In this document: positions 1-8,778 of the stretch, piece after piece
How the letters are laid out: the number at the start of each line of letters is the position of its first letter
Position numbering within the stretch: the stretch's first letter is position 1
Assembly: GCA_002751075.1 (NCBI GenBank)
Contig: NAOQ01000932.1
Location: 919-19,945, forward strand
Length of the DNA: 19,027 nucleotides
From: Ichthyophonus hoferi
Taxonomy: Eukaryota > Opisthokonta > Ichthyosporea > Ichthyophonida > Ichthyophonidae
Direction of reading: 5' to 3'
Notes under the pieces: model-generated
The model's input: the letters and a program-made list of their open reading frames with translations, nothing else
Told to the model about the DNA's origin: nothing
The model's database searches: none
Made by a program: the position numbers and the translations under genes

Positions 1-189
1 ATAGGCTACGGCAGGTCGGCCGGCGCCACTCGCTGCAGTACCTGATGCTGCTATGCATAGCACCTGAAGGTACTAGTGCCTAAGATAGTGGCACTCTAGC
101 GTCGATGATCTTGCTCCGGACCTTTCGCCGAAGAGCCCGTTGCTCATCGTATGCGACGTCTCCGTCCTCAAAACATCTTTGAGAACCAG

Positions 190-252
190 CGCTATTCGCT
201 TGGTGGGCGAGACATGCCCTCCATAATCGGCTACTGCTAGTATCGCCACTTC
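190..252 (-). rRNA. SSU helix 41-43 block, copy 1
   Basis: On the minus strand GAAGTGGCGATACTAGCAG, TAGCCGATTATGG, GGCATG and then AAGCGAATAGCG line up in order with GAAGTCGGAATCGCTAGTAA, TCGCGGATCAG, ATGCCGCGGTGAATACG of 16S. It lies downstream of the helix 35 block on the same strand, as expected for copy 1. A 72-codon open frame overlaps it on the same strand; I treat that frame as incidental. Confidence 0.45.
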
Positions 253-259
253 GGACCTT

Positions 260-1006
260 AGACCGAAACTCATACTGAGTATCGTAGTCACGTCTCTTCG
301 AGAATCTTCGATGAGTGACGACTCTAGCGAGTCTTTTAAATATGAGCTATGAATACTACATATTCATATCTTATAAATATCTTACCCGTCGTAAGATAAT
401 CGAGAATGCTTCTCTCTATACCTACTCATCCTTCGTGGTATTAGAGGAAGACCTCTAGGAGTGCTCGAAGAGGTCTCTATGTCCTTACTACAAGTAGTAA
501 GAATCACCGAGACCGTTCTTACTAATACAGATGTATTATCTGTATTAGCTCGAACTCCCTTCTCGCGTATATCTAAATAACTCGATCTAAGATCTCGTTA
601 TGATATACAGAATAATGATATAAAGATATCATATCTAGTTCCTAGGGATATGAGATCCTTCATCTCATTATATCCTAGAGGGAATAATTATTCCTTGATA
701 ATAATTCGCGTTGGTGACGGCGGTCCCTCCGGCACAGCTCCGGAGACCTTTACTTCCGCCACTCCGAGCAAATTTTAACTGCGTTATAATTATCTATGGT
801 CGTTGACCTAGGATATTATGAGACTTAGATCTCATAACATAGTAACGATATATGTATCGTTATATGATTATTCATAGTATAATATACATAATTCATTATG
901 TATAATACTATTTATCTAAGATATATGATATATTATCATATATCTCATCTAAATGAGATACTATCACAGTGTGGTACGCTTCGTTTTCCACACTAGGAGG
1001 ATAGTA
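260..1006. other. AT-rich hairpin spacer inside SSU copy 1
   Basis: This stretch lies between the helix 35 and helix 41 blocks of SSU copy 1. It is made of short inverted repeats rich in ATAT and CTAG-like words, with no open frame of note and no recognised rRNA core. It may be variable-region expansion of the rRNA or inserted hairpins. Confidence 0.4.
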
Positions 1007-1088
1007 GCGAAAAGGAAATAATTGTACATATATGCACATATGTACAATTATGGTATCAATACTACTAGTAGTATGGTACCCTTTGAGC
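1007..1088 (+). repeat. GCGA/GAGC stem element E1
   Basis: GCGA-AAAGG at the left pairs with CCTTT-GAGC at the right, leaving a conserved tandem G-A step between the CG pairs and the stem. Inside are two hairpins, one of them around TTGTACATATATG. E1 is a member of the dispersed family described for E4. It sits on the strand opposite SSU copy 1. Confidence 0.6.
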
Positions 1089-1320
1089 CATACTCATTAT
1101 CTAAGACTAATGAATCATGGATATTATACATGATTTATTAGGACATAAATCATCTTTTCTCTAAAGGTGAGGTCATTTAGAGATTCATGTGACTAGACTA
1201 GAAGAGTCTACTCATTTGAATATCAGGAATAATAAATGGCTGATATTCTCATCAAGGATGATAACAATTCTTTAAGGGGAATTGGAAACTCGATATCGGA
1301 CATTTACCTCTTCAAGGACC

Positions 1321-1525
1321 GGTAACAGTCACGTCGTTTTTATAAACTACTACATCCTCGCCATCGCATTCCCACCATGGCCTGTGGTGTAGAAATTAAA
1401 AATTCAACGCCGCTACACTGTGTCTAAAGGACCGCCGCTGACCGTTATTCCTTAAATTTCCTTACTACGGCACCCTCCTCCCTGGTACACCGTCGTTACA
1501 CCGTATATTTTACTTTGATTTGCTG
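1321..1525 (-). rRNA. SSU 900/915 region through helix 35, copy 1
   Basis: On the minus strand AAATCAAAGT is followed by GGGAGGAGGGTGCCGTAG, TAAGGAAATTTAAGGAATAA and CGG, matching the 16S/18S run from helix 27 into AAACTYAAAGGAATTGACGG (core at 1442-1458). Next come CAGTGTAGCGGCG and AATTT, the place of the GTGGAGC..GYGGYTTAATT segment, then a block ending ATGTAGTAGTTTA...AACGACGTGAC, in the place of ATGTTGGGTTAAGTCCCGCAACGAGCGCAAC. The order and spacing are those of the SSU 3' major domain. Copy 3 on the plus strand shares GACG.GGTACCA, GAGGAG, TAAGGA and AGACACAGTG with this block, which supports a real, duplicated RNA. Confidence 0.55.
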
Positions 1526-1607
1526 ACTCCTATATCTATAATATTATTTAAAGAGAATATTATTTGGAGTCGTAAACGGGTTCACTTGAAACGGACCCGT
1601 GCAAATA

Positions 1608-1710
1608 GTAAATAGGAAAGTTAAGAAAAGAGGCAAAATGATCCGCAATCCTACTAGTAATTAATTATTAATAATTAATATATAAAGGATCGCTCCTTTT
1701 CTTTCCTATA
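1608..1710 (-). rRNA. possible SSU helix 24 (790 region), copy 1
   Basis: On the minus strand a long stem ATAGGAAAG/CTTTCCTAT surrounds GGAGCGATCC, an AT hairpin, and AGGATTGCGGATCA. This is similar in order to GGAGCAAACAGGATTAGATACCC of 16S helix 24, but GATTAGATA itself is not conserved. The plus-strand copy 3 has TTGCGGAT at the comparable place (about 4024). The assignment rests mainly on position between helix 18 and the 915 block. Confidence 0.35.
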
Positions 1711-1719
1711 CGAGTTCTA

Positions 1720-2198
1720 CGTAGACTCTACGAGTCTTTGCGAGTGTTGTTAGTGATCTAAGATCACCTTAAAATGATATGATAATATCTATGTACTTAA
1801 TATAACTAGTTATATTAACTCCAAAGATACTACACATCTTTTCTTCTAACAACTAGAGAATACTGACCGAACGGTCAGTAGAATTTGCGCAGGGTCTAGG
1901 ACCTACTGCTTAAATATTAGGACGACGCAGGAGACCTTCTAGCAAGACAAGAAGGACGTAGTCCTAAGCAGTGCATGCACTGAAGATTAGGGGCTACTGC
2001 CCCATATAATATATCCTTGATATATTATACTATAAAATGTGGCCGAATTGTTTCAATTCGGCCGCGAATTTTATAACCAACGAGTTGGCATTACTTACCT
2101 CCTAAAGTCGGCTTCTAAGTCTTGCCTGCGAGTGCAGTAGGGACAACTAAGTTTACTTAGTTGACCCCAAAATGAGCCCTGATGGCTCATATTCTCTT
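1720..2198. other. spacer with strong hairpins inside SSU copy 1
   Basis: The stretch lies between the helix 18 and helix 24 blocks of SSU copy 1, where helices 19-23 would be expected; I could not recognise the 690 region here. It includes a perfect 10-bp GGCCGAATTG hairpin with a TTT loop at 2041-2063, and CGCAGGAGACC at about 1926, the same words as in the repeat at 12045 and 14995. Confidence 0.4.
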
Positions 2199-2303
2199 CT
2201 CAAAGGTCCTTTATACTATTAATAGTTATAAAGTTAATAACTATGTTATTAATACCTCCATAAGTGGTATCTTAGATACCACTAATTGTGGTAGCCTTTT
2301 CGT
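2199..2303 (-). repeat. GCGA/GAGC stem element E3
   Basis: On the minus strand ACGA-AAAGG opens and CCTTT-GAG closes the element. After the left arm comes GCTACCACAAT and later TATGGAGGTATT, words shared with E4, E7 and E9, so it belongs to the long subfamily. It lies between helix 18 and helix 24 of SSU copy 1, on the same strand as that rRNA. Confidence 0.6.
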
Positions 2304-2308
2304 AAAGG

Positions 2309-2466
2309 ATGTATATATGATAATATATACTTATTATAATTAGAATAATTATAATTCCTTTAATAGATATATATGGGCGGAGGGGGGAGCCACATATATA
2401 TACTGTTAAAGAAATAGAATTATAATCTATTATAATTATAATAAGTATATATTATCATATATACAT
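2309..2466. repeat. 34-bp perfect inverted repeat with G-tract in the loop
   Basis: The arms 2309-2342 and 2433-2466 are exact reverse complements over 34 bases, nearly all A/T. The loop contains the G-rich run GCGGAGGGGGGAGC (2377-2390), striking in an AT-rich region. The same 14 bases occur on the minus strand inside element E9 (about 15598-15613). It could form a very stable cruciform or RNA hairpin. No coding potential. Confidence 0.85.
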
Positions 2467-2714
2467 TCTTTTTCAGCTCGAGAGCGTTAATTGGCTCTCG
2501 CTTCTAAATAATATTACCATAGGTGATATTATAACATACGAGTATGTTATGATAACTACTCTGGTAGTCTTTAAGTTCGGTAGAGCTGAAAACCTAGGAG
2601 TAGTTCATGGCATGCCCAACATGTAGAAGACATGTTCGATGTGAACATGGGCATAACGTACTATCGTTGTACTACATATAGGAACTAACTACTTAGTTCT
2701 GGTTAGTAGCACAA

Positions 2715-2813
2715 GGGCAGGTCGTACAACGCCTATATCGGGGTGCCCTGCTACGCATTCCTCATAGCCTACCGCGACTCATCCAATTGCAATGAGGTGA
2801 GCCTCCGACATAC
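2715..2813 (-). rRNA. SSU helix 18 (530 loop) block, copy 1
   Basis: On the minus strand a 6-bp stem CCTCAT/ATGAGG (2760-2797) encloses a loop ending in GTCGCGGTAGGC, with GGCTCA just before the stem. This matches the 16S layout GGCTAACTCCGTGCCAGCAGCCGCGGTAATACGGAG in stem position, loop position and the CGCGGTA core (2770-2776). The GGCTC before the stem can pair with GAGTC in the loop, as in the 530 pseudoknot. The usually invariant GTGCCAGCAGC half is badly diverged. The next bases, TGCGTAGC and then GGCGTTG, resemble the TGCAAGCG and GGCGTAAAGC that follow in 16S. Two diverged relatives occur at 3425 (plus) and 8779 (minus). Confidence 0.6.
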
Positions 2814-2956
2814 ATATTGGCCCTAGATAGATGATCTATCTGGTCTGATTGTTTATGTCGGATAGGTAGACTATCCTCCTTTAATAAATAACAATAGTTA
2901 TTGTTATAATAGAATAGGTATTTAGGGGTCTAAATACTCATATTCGAAAGAATTTC

Positions 2957-2996
2957 GGATGTGTAATGTGTCATGTAAATGGCACATTACACATCC
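2957..2996. repeat. 14-bp perfect hairpin
   Basis: GGATGTGTAATGTG pairs perfectly with CACATTACACATCC around a 12-base loop. It lies immediately before element E2 in the spacer between the two divergent SSU copies. Confidence 0.8.
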
Positions 2997-3003
2997 TCTC
3001 GTT

Positions 3004-3080
3004 ACGAGAAGGAAGTAATCTATGATTACGGTCTCGGTGATCAAGGTGTGTCGTACCTTGACATAGAGACCTCTTCGAGT
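3004..3080 (+). repeat. GCGA/GAGC stem element E2 (three-way junction form)
   Basis: ACGA-GAAGG at the left pairs with CTTC-GAGT at the right. Inside are two hairpins side by side, GTAATC/GATTAC and a longer one closed by GGTCTC/GAGACC, giving a three-way junction. The same plan is seen in E8 and E11. The first stem pair is G-C here where other copies have A-T. Confidence 0.65.
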
Positions 3081-3424
3081 AGATTATATACCAACTTATC
3101 GAAGTTGGTCGGAATACGTTATCATGCGAGAACGTAGGTATAAAAATACGCGGCGCTCGAATACACTCGGCGATTTCGTTGTTCCTCCGCCGCTATTGTA
3201 TCTTTATAACTACGTTAGCTGCTAACAGCAACTCTAGTTAGACAAACTAGTGTTTTGATAAACTATAATGCTGTTATCGCAAGAATAACGTAGATATTCA
3301 AGTATCGTTAATTTGGTCCCTCAAATTAGATATCATATGAATATCGTTAGATATTCGCTATACGAGGCGATAGCCGACAAACCTTTTACCCTGGCTATTA
3401 ATAGACAGGGGGCCAAATAATAAT

Positions 3425-3523
3425 TGTCGGAGGGCTTCCATCTGCAAGAGAGAAGGTCGCGGTAGACCATGAGAATTGAGTTTACTCAGGGCACCTCGAA
3501 ATGGACGTTGCATGTCCTGCCCC
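3425..3523 (+). rRNA. SSU helix 18 (530 loop) block, copy 3
   Basis: TGTCGGAGGGCTTCCATCTG, CAAG, then GGTCGCGGTAGACC (CGCGGTA at 3458-3464), GGGCACC and CCTGCCC match the copy 1 and copy 2 blocks in order and spacing. GGTC/GACC can close a small hairpin around GCGGTA. The 530 stem is weaker here than in copy 1. It is most similar to copy 2 (minus strand, 8779-8870), with CCATCTGCAAGAGA identical. Confidence 0.55.
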
Positions 3524-3965
3524 TATGCTATCTACGAGAATGAAGTAGTTCATTCCTTATGATGGTATAGCGATAATGCGTTATATTCATCCATGATATA
3601 GTACTATATCATAGATCATACCATTGGTATCGAATATGCCAGATGATACCCACTCAGGTTTTCAGCACTACCGTACTTAAAGACTACCCGGGTATCACCA
3701 ATACACTCTGAATGTATTCATGATAACTAGTTATCGAGTGTATCTAGATAGATATATATATAGATATCTTAGAATAGTCTTCCTAACGTAGGATGATTAG
3801 TCATACAATTTCAGAAGAAGGGACCTCACGAGATCCCTTTGAGTTACTCTCATAGTTCGAAACTCGGAGTGTTGAGGATTTGCCACAAAGCTTTTATGGC
3901 ATAGTTCTAGAAAAAGGAATCCTCAGATTCAATTTATACTAGTATAAATTTCCTAGTAGGATTAC

Positions 3966-3978
3966 GGGTGAAATTCTT
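3966..3978 (+). rRNA. SSU 690-region word, copy 3
   Basis: GGGTGAAATTCTT matches the conserved GGTGAAATTCTT/GTGAAATGCGTAG segment of SSU helix 23. It lies about 500 bases after helix 18 and before the 900 block, which is the right order. A 12-base match alone could be chance; the position makes it useful. Confidence 0.45.
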
Positions 3979-4090
3979 CTTATTTCCTCCTTTTTCTACT
4001 ACTATTCAATTCCATCTTTGCGGATTTGCATTATCTTTTCCATTACATTAAATATATTATATATATTAAGATAAGCGAACCCAAGTAAAG

Positions 4091-4190
4091 CTGACCGTGT
4101 TGCGACGAGGTACCATAGAGGAGATTGCGGTCGTGGTAAGGATGACCTTATCTTTCTAATGTCGCGGTCGAAAGACACAGTGAAAAGGTA
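4091..4190 (+). rRNA. SSU 900 region, copy 3
   Basis: GCGACGAGGTACCA, GAGGAG, TTGCGGTCGTGGTAAGG follow the order of the 16S segment CGACCGCCTGGGGAGTACGG, CCGCAAGG. The same series is in copy 1 on the minus strand (1430-1490), and both then carry AGACACAGTG some 40-60 bases later. The following AAAGGAATTGACGG equivalent is not visible. Confidence 0.45.
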
Positions 4191-4311
4191 GTATCAAGGA
4201 GAAATACCTACAGGAGTCATCTAATGCGATGGTAGGGATTCTCATCGAGTAGACCTGTGTAGGTATTTTATACTAAGAAAGGAAGGATGAAAGTCCTTGC
4301 CATATGAGAGT

Positions 4312-4380
4312 TGTATGGCTTCGGACTGTCTGGCCGATCGTACGTAGTACTGGAAGACGACTTTCTACACGCAAACCACC
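4312..4380 (+). rRNA. possible SSU helix 34-35 block, copy 3
   Basis: GTATGGCTTCGGACTG at the start and CACGCAAACCACC at the end, about 55 bases apart, resemble GCATGGCTGTCGTCAG and GAGCGCAACCC of 16S at nearly the usual spacing. The middle is not conserved. The call depends on its position after the 900 block. Confidence 0.3.
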
Positions 4381-4560
4381 GCTGGTATTAATACCAGGGT
4401 TTGACGTAAAGGAAACAATCCCCAGCACAAATTAGCTAGCTAATGCAGTGTCTAATCCCCTTGCGTTTAGCACCGGGTCTAACCCCCTCAGCCCATGAGC
4501 ATAGCGAATATTTAGATACGTCAGTAACGGTGCGTGTCCAGGACATGGAGCGATGTAAAT

Positions 4561-5382
4561 ACGATAGAGTATTTATATCCATAGTCCTTTCCGCTTGACC
4601 AAGTGAAACGATCGACGTTCTGGATTTACCTAAAACTATATCACTAGTTGGTAAGTTTTACGCTCAATCCAATAAATATAAGTAGCCTCGATGTCTACAC
4701 CAAGTTATGGATCCTGAGTCTAACTTATATATGAAGGTTGTCGAATGCGTAATTGTTTTGTCAATTAGCATAGATGAATGCCTCAGAGTATTCTGCAGGA
4801 CAGTAATCATAGGTAGGGGTTTGTCACTACACTATGATGTACAATATGCTTGAGGCATAGCCGAATAATTCATCTACATTAGACAAGAAGGAGAATGAGA
4901 ATGATCCTACTTAGATTTGAGAGGGAGCCCAGGAGTGAGCAAATATAAGGAGGGTTATTATCATTATCCTTAGTAGGCTAACTTGCTTCTCAAGTAGTAG
5001 TCGTAATGGCTCGTTACGTAGACCGTCGACTACATGATCGATATAAATATACTAGATATTTAGAGATCATAAGTAGTTATCGGCTACGGACATACAGTGA
5101 CAACAAGTTGTTGGTAAAAATCGTACGAAGCGCCAGTCAGGGAGGGAGAGGCTTTACCTGATCTTTTTCCCAGGTTATGTCACTTTAGCCAAACAGGGAA
5201 TATACGTTAAGATTAGAAGCAACGAAGTGCTAATTAGTATATTACCAAGCTTGGTTAGTGAGCCCACTTGTTTTCAAGTTAGCGATCTAATCAATAGCTA
5301 TCTGGTATTGATTATTCTATGGGACTAGGAAGAGTATCTCCTTTGCCAGACAGTATTTTAATACTGTATGGGGGAGAGAGAC
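4561..5382. other. unassigned structured spacer
   Basis: No gene is supported. Short stems recur, including CAGTGACA/TGTCACTT around 5097-5195, and GTGAGCCCACTTG at about 5266. The last resembles words after the SSU 5' domain at 10319 and 16701, so a further diverged SSU 5' piece here is possible but not shown. Confidence 0.3.
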
Positions 5383-5574
5383 GCGAAAAGGCTCCCACAA
5401 TGTCTTTATAATAGAGTTATGTCGATATTATAATGATATGGAGGGATCCTTATAATAGATGGCTATATTCGCACCACCAGTATGCATAGCATATCGGTTT
5501 GAGATGCCGTCTTTATTATAAGGACTTTATGTGTGCTATATTATAGATATAGGAACAATAAAGGTCCTTTGAGC
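5383..5574 (+). repeat. GCGA/GAGC stem element E4 (long subfamily type)
   Basis: GCGA-AAAGG pairs with CCTTT-GAGC. After the left arm come CTCCCACAAT, then ATGGAGGGATC, TTATAAT, TCGCACCACCAGTAT, TATCGGTTTGA and GACTTTATGT. E7 at 12948 repeats all of these in the same order with different sequence between them, and E3 and E9 keep the first few. In E7 the closing stem is ATTAG/CTAAT instead of AAAGG/CCTTT, while GCGA and GAGC are unchanged: compensatory change that indicates selection on an RNA fold. Function unknown. It could be a mobile hairpin, a ribozyme-like element or an rRNA processing signal. Confidence 0.65.
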
Positions 5575-5884
5575 TATATCTTCCTATGCTCTATCCTAAA
5601 CAAGAGCTCTGAGATCTTGGGTAGAGGATAGATATTTAAAGTTATAATACTATTATAACAATTACGACAACCGTCTAGCAGGCCTGCGAAGATACCTACT
5701 TCTAGGTAGCTACATATCGATTATATACTATTGTGAGATAGTATAATATCGGTAGCTGTCCGGTATGGACAATAATTGTTAGAATAGAATATCTGACTAT
5801 ATTCTGCTATTGAGAGTGGCGCCGGCCGACTCGCTGTATGTGTGTTTCCAACTAGAGTCGTAGTTGAGGCGGCCAGGACAATAG
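5575..5884. other. AT-rich spacer, nothing assigned
   Basis: The stretch contains small palindromes and a 62-codon minus-strand frame with no recognisable features. It leads into the AAGTCGGATGTTG hairpin array. Confidence 0.4.
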
Positions 5885-6974
5885 TAAGAATATTAGTACG
5901 ACATAGCAAGTCGGATGTTGAGAACTATACTAGTATTGTTATCAGCTATACTAATTGTAGAGATGTCGAGTATATATGTCTATATACTTGGTATCAATAC
6001 TCTATATATAGCTGATAATGTTAGTAGTATCAGCTGTTCTCTATATAGTACTAATATTCTTGGAAGAATAGGTATTAGTCGTCATAGCAAGTCGGATGTT
6101 GAGGACTATAGCTAAATGTTAGCTATCAGCTGTCCTCTATAGAGACATACCTATTCCTATTGTACGGCCAAGCAGACGTATGAAAGGAGCGCGCAGCCGA
6201 ACAATTAAGAATATACTAAAGATATTTGTACGGGTAAAAGGAGTACAATATTCTAAATTAAAATCTCTAGCCTATATACAAGTCTCTTCAATCTTGTTAG
6301 GGTAGATATTCTTTAAATAATAATATATCGTTAAGGGATATATTATATTACTAACAGTAGTACATAGACGACATAGCAAGTCGGATGTTGGAGACTGTAA
6401 CTATTGATAGTACAGTATCCTATATAGTCGTACTAATGTAGTAATATCATATAGTAATAGGATATATTATTTGTATATTACTAAAATAAATACACCGAGA
6501 TACATAGTAAGTCGGATGTTGAGAGACTTACTAGAATATCTAGTAGGACTCTCTATGTATACAGGTATATTTATGATACCAATATAATATGCCATACTCA
6601 CTAAATATGGAATAGTAAGTCGGATGTTGAGAACTATACTAATGTGATTAGTATCAGCTGTTCTCTATGGACATACTACAGAGTCTGGTATATTGTATCG
6701 TAATATATACTAGATAATAATAGACGTCAACATAGCAAGTCGGATGTTGAGGGATATACTTGGATTGTTATCAATCATACATATTGTAGATATGTCTTAG
6801 ATATATGTCTATATCTATTACATAAATACTCTACATATGAGTGATAGCGTTCCTAGTATCAGCTGCCCTCTATAGAGACGCTATTAATTATATAGTACTT
6901 ATAGACATGGCGCCATAGTAAGTCGGATGTTGGAGACTGTACTACTGGTAGTACTGACTCCTATAGAGCGTCTA
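5885..6974 (+). repeat. array of seven AAGTCGGATGTTG hairpins
   Basis: Seven irregularly spaced copies of a hairpin occupy this kilobase. Each has an outer stem CATAG/CTATG (sometimes extended by flanking pairs), a constant 5' bulge YAAGTCGGATGTT, a GAG-N/N-CTC stem whose inner bases change in step on both sides (GAGAAC/GTTCTC, GAGGAC/GTCCTC, GAGAG/CTCTC, GAGGG/CCCTC), a CAGCTG-containing 3' bulge in most copies, and a variable apical hairpin. Two copies carry long extra hairpins at the tip. Starts of the core: about 5902, 6083, 6372, 6503, 6609, 6731 and 6914. The constant bulge with co-varying stems points to a selected RNA or protein-binding motif. I do not recognise the family. Short frames here are incidental. 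Confidence 0.85.
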
Positions 6975-7467
6975 TAAGAAAATATATTATACTAGTATAG
7001 GCTAGCCTACAACGTATGATATATTGGTATTTAGAGAATATCTATCCGTTACACGATTAGTAGGAGATCGTAGATTAGGATAGATGAGATACTAGGAGTA
7101 GTATATCCAGATATTCGTCCTGAATGTAAGCCTACATGACAGAATATATGGCATAGGTATAGCTCTAAGGGTACCATACTATATAATAGTATTGATACCA
7201 TATACATACATATAGACATATATGTATTTATATTACCTTATCGCGACTATATGATAGTATGTATGTCTAAGACATCCATACTACTATAGTGCTATACATA
7301 CTCCATAGTGAAATATGCAATTATATGTGCCTATTTAGTCTCCATATAATAATAATCTATGATTATGGCGTTACTGAGCTATAATCAAGATAGCGGCATA
7401 TTAGATATTACTTAGTTGCCCATGAGGTACTAGGGCTGCTAGACCGAATACAAAAGAGTCTATGGAA
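6975..7467. other. AT-rich palindromic spacer
   Basis: Short inverted repeats such as TACATACATATAGACATATA with its partners near 7205-7260 fill this part. There is no open frame of note and no rRNA core recognised. Confidence 0.4.
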
Positions 7468-7747
7468 CGCTCGCCCTAACACGGCCACACCAGGTCGGTT
7501 GCTTCAACTGGTGGGGAAATAGGGTTACAAAGTGGGTAAGGAGGACCGAGCCCCTCACCCATTCGAGGACCCCAGTACCCCCCGCGAAGACTGCCTCTCT
7601 TGGCCCTAGCAGTCTGAGGCCCATACCCTCGAGGGACGGGTATTCTAGTAAATAACCCTTTACTTTACGTATAGGAATACATTAAAGCCTTTAGGTATAT
7701 ACATTGTAGGGCCTCTGTGACAGACCGTAGGGATGTCTAAAAGAGTC

Positions 7748-7858
7748 GCGAAAAGGCTATGTTACTCTATGCTAAGTAGCATACGTACTTGAAAGTAACG
7801 AACGTGCGATGTCTGATAAGCATGAAGATTCGCTACGAGAGTACTTGAACCTTTGAGC
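7748..7858 (+). repeat. GCGA/GAGC stem element E5
   Basis: GCGA-AAAGG pairs with CCTTT-GAGC, enclosing GTTACT/AGTAAC and a second hairpin region. It is opposite in strand to SSU copy 2. Confidence 0.55.
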
Positions 7859-8778
7859 TATCATCCCTAGGGGGTCCGTAGCGACCAGTGCAACAAAGTG
7901 AAGCGAGGAGCTTAAGGATCACCGTTCAATGGTTAAGATTAAGTATAGTATGTATACTTTACTTAATTGAGAACAGATAAGGTTGAACGTAGAGACCTTA
8001 AGATCTAGGATAGGATTATTCTCTGGAATAATACTATATTTTATAGTTATACGGTGATTGGGAGCGCTGAGTCATACTCGGAATAAGCATGTAGAGACCG
8101 GAGCGTCCTGATCTCAGTGATACTATCAGGTTCTGACAGCGACGACAGTTTAGGAGAACGTGCAATCAGAGGACGAAACTGCAATAGTTATATGTCTATA
8201 GCTATTCAGTCGATTAGGAGCCTGATAATCAACAATCACTATAAAATGTAGTATTCTTTTAGATAATACTACTGTACTAGATGTTGAGGCATCTGTTTAC
8301 AGTACTTTATTTATAAATACTGTAATGAAGACAAGATCCACAGAATTATAGGTATACCTATACCATAGTGGATGAAGACCTTATTTCATTACGAGCATCG
8401 TAATATGTTAATAAATAAAGAAGAGAGTATCTCGAATGTCATTTATATACTATTAATAGTTATAAATTTATGTATGACATACTATATATTATATTATCCA
8501 GTATCTTCCGATATGGTCTGAATAAATAATTTCAATATAGTATTTATACATAATCCTCCATATCAATCTATCTCGACACTGCTATATTGATATTGTGGAG
8601 CATTCTCGTATCGAACTACTGATAGGATCAGAGAAGCTGATCCTATTTCCTTGTTCTAGATACTCTAAATCTAGTGAGAATAATACCTATTGGTATTTAA
8701 TAATATGATATACTCGTTATGTAGAAGACATAAGTACCTAATAGGTGAGTATATGTGTTATCACTACGTTTAGACGTA
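7859..8778. other. unassigned structured spacer within the copy 2 span
   Basis: There are many short stems but no frame and no rRNA core that I can place. GTGATTGGGAGCG at about 8054 shares ATTGGGAGCG with 13401 inside the LSU, where it could stand for the GGGGAGCG word of LSU helices 46-47; one of the two may be coincidental. Confidence 0.3.

Larger units (their letters stand above)
150..2815 (-). rRNA. SSU rRNA 3' portion, copy 1 (helix 18 to about helix 43), expanded
   Basis: Small-subunit rRNA forms the decoding half of the ribosome. Read on the minus strand, this span holds four blocks in the normal 16S order: the 530 hairpin (2715-2813), a helix 24-like block (1608-1710), the 900/915 to helix 35 block (1321-1525) and a helix 41-43 block (190-252). 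E. coli covers the same blocks in roughly 900 bases; here they take about 2.6 kb, and the extra length is AT-rich hairpins. No 5' domain precedes helix 18 on this strand, because the next block upstream is copy 3 on the opposite strand, so the piece seems to start near helix 17/18. The 1400 decoding strand and the 3' end were not recognised; they may lie at 1-150, beyond the window, or be too diverged to see. Ends are approximate. Three or four collinear matches make chance unlikely, but a covariance search was not possible. Confidence 0.55.
2816..3424. other. divergent spacer between two SSU 3' copies
   Basis: This separates SSU copy 1 (minus) from copy 3 (plus), so transcripts of the two would diverge from here. 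It holds a 14-bp hairpin with a 12-base loop (2957-2996), element E2 (3004-3080) and further small stems. No promoter motif can be named from sequence alone, but it is the natural place to look for one. Confidence 0.4.
3425..4560 (+). rRNA. SSU rRNA 3' portion, copy 3
   Basis: Plus-strand blocks in 16S order: helix 18 (3425-3523); GGGTGAAATTCTT (3966-3978), the 690-region word of SSU rRNA; the 900 block (4091-4190); and a helix 34-35-like block (4312-4380). It shares many words with copy 1 on the other strand (TCGGAGG, GTCGCGGTAG, GGGCACC, CCTGCCC; GTACCA, GAGGAG, TAAGGA, AGACACAGTG) but the sequences between are unrelated, so the two are old paralogs, not recent duplicates. No 5' domain precedes helix 18. 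The 3' limit is a guess. The GAATTGACGG word is not recognisable here, so this copy could be degenerate or simply more diverged. Confidence 0.5.

Noticed and set aside
73-291. 72-codon minus-strand open frame
   Set aside because: It covers the helix 41-43 block of SSU copy 1 on the same strand; its GC-richer make-up is explained by rRNA.
4276-4320. GGAAGGATGAAAGTCCTTGCC as a group II intron domain V or RNase P core
   Set aside because: The AGC triad and two-base bulge of domain V are missing, and no GTGYG start or RNase P partner was found.
7831-7850. CTACGAGAGTAC as the LSU sarcin-ricin loop
   Set aside because: It forms a plain GAGA hairpin without the bulged-G motif, and no other domain VI word is near.
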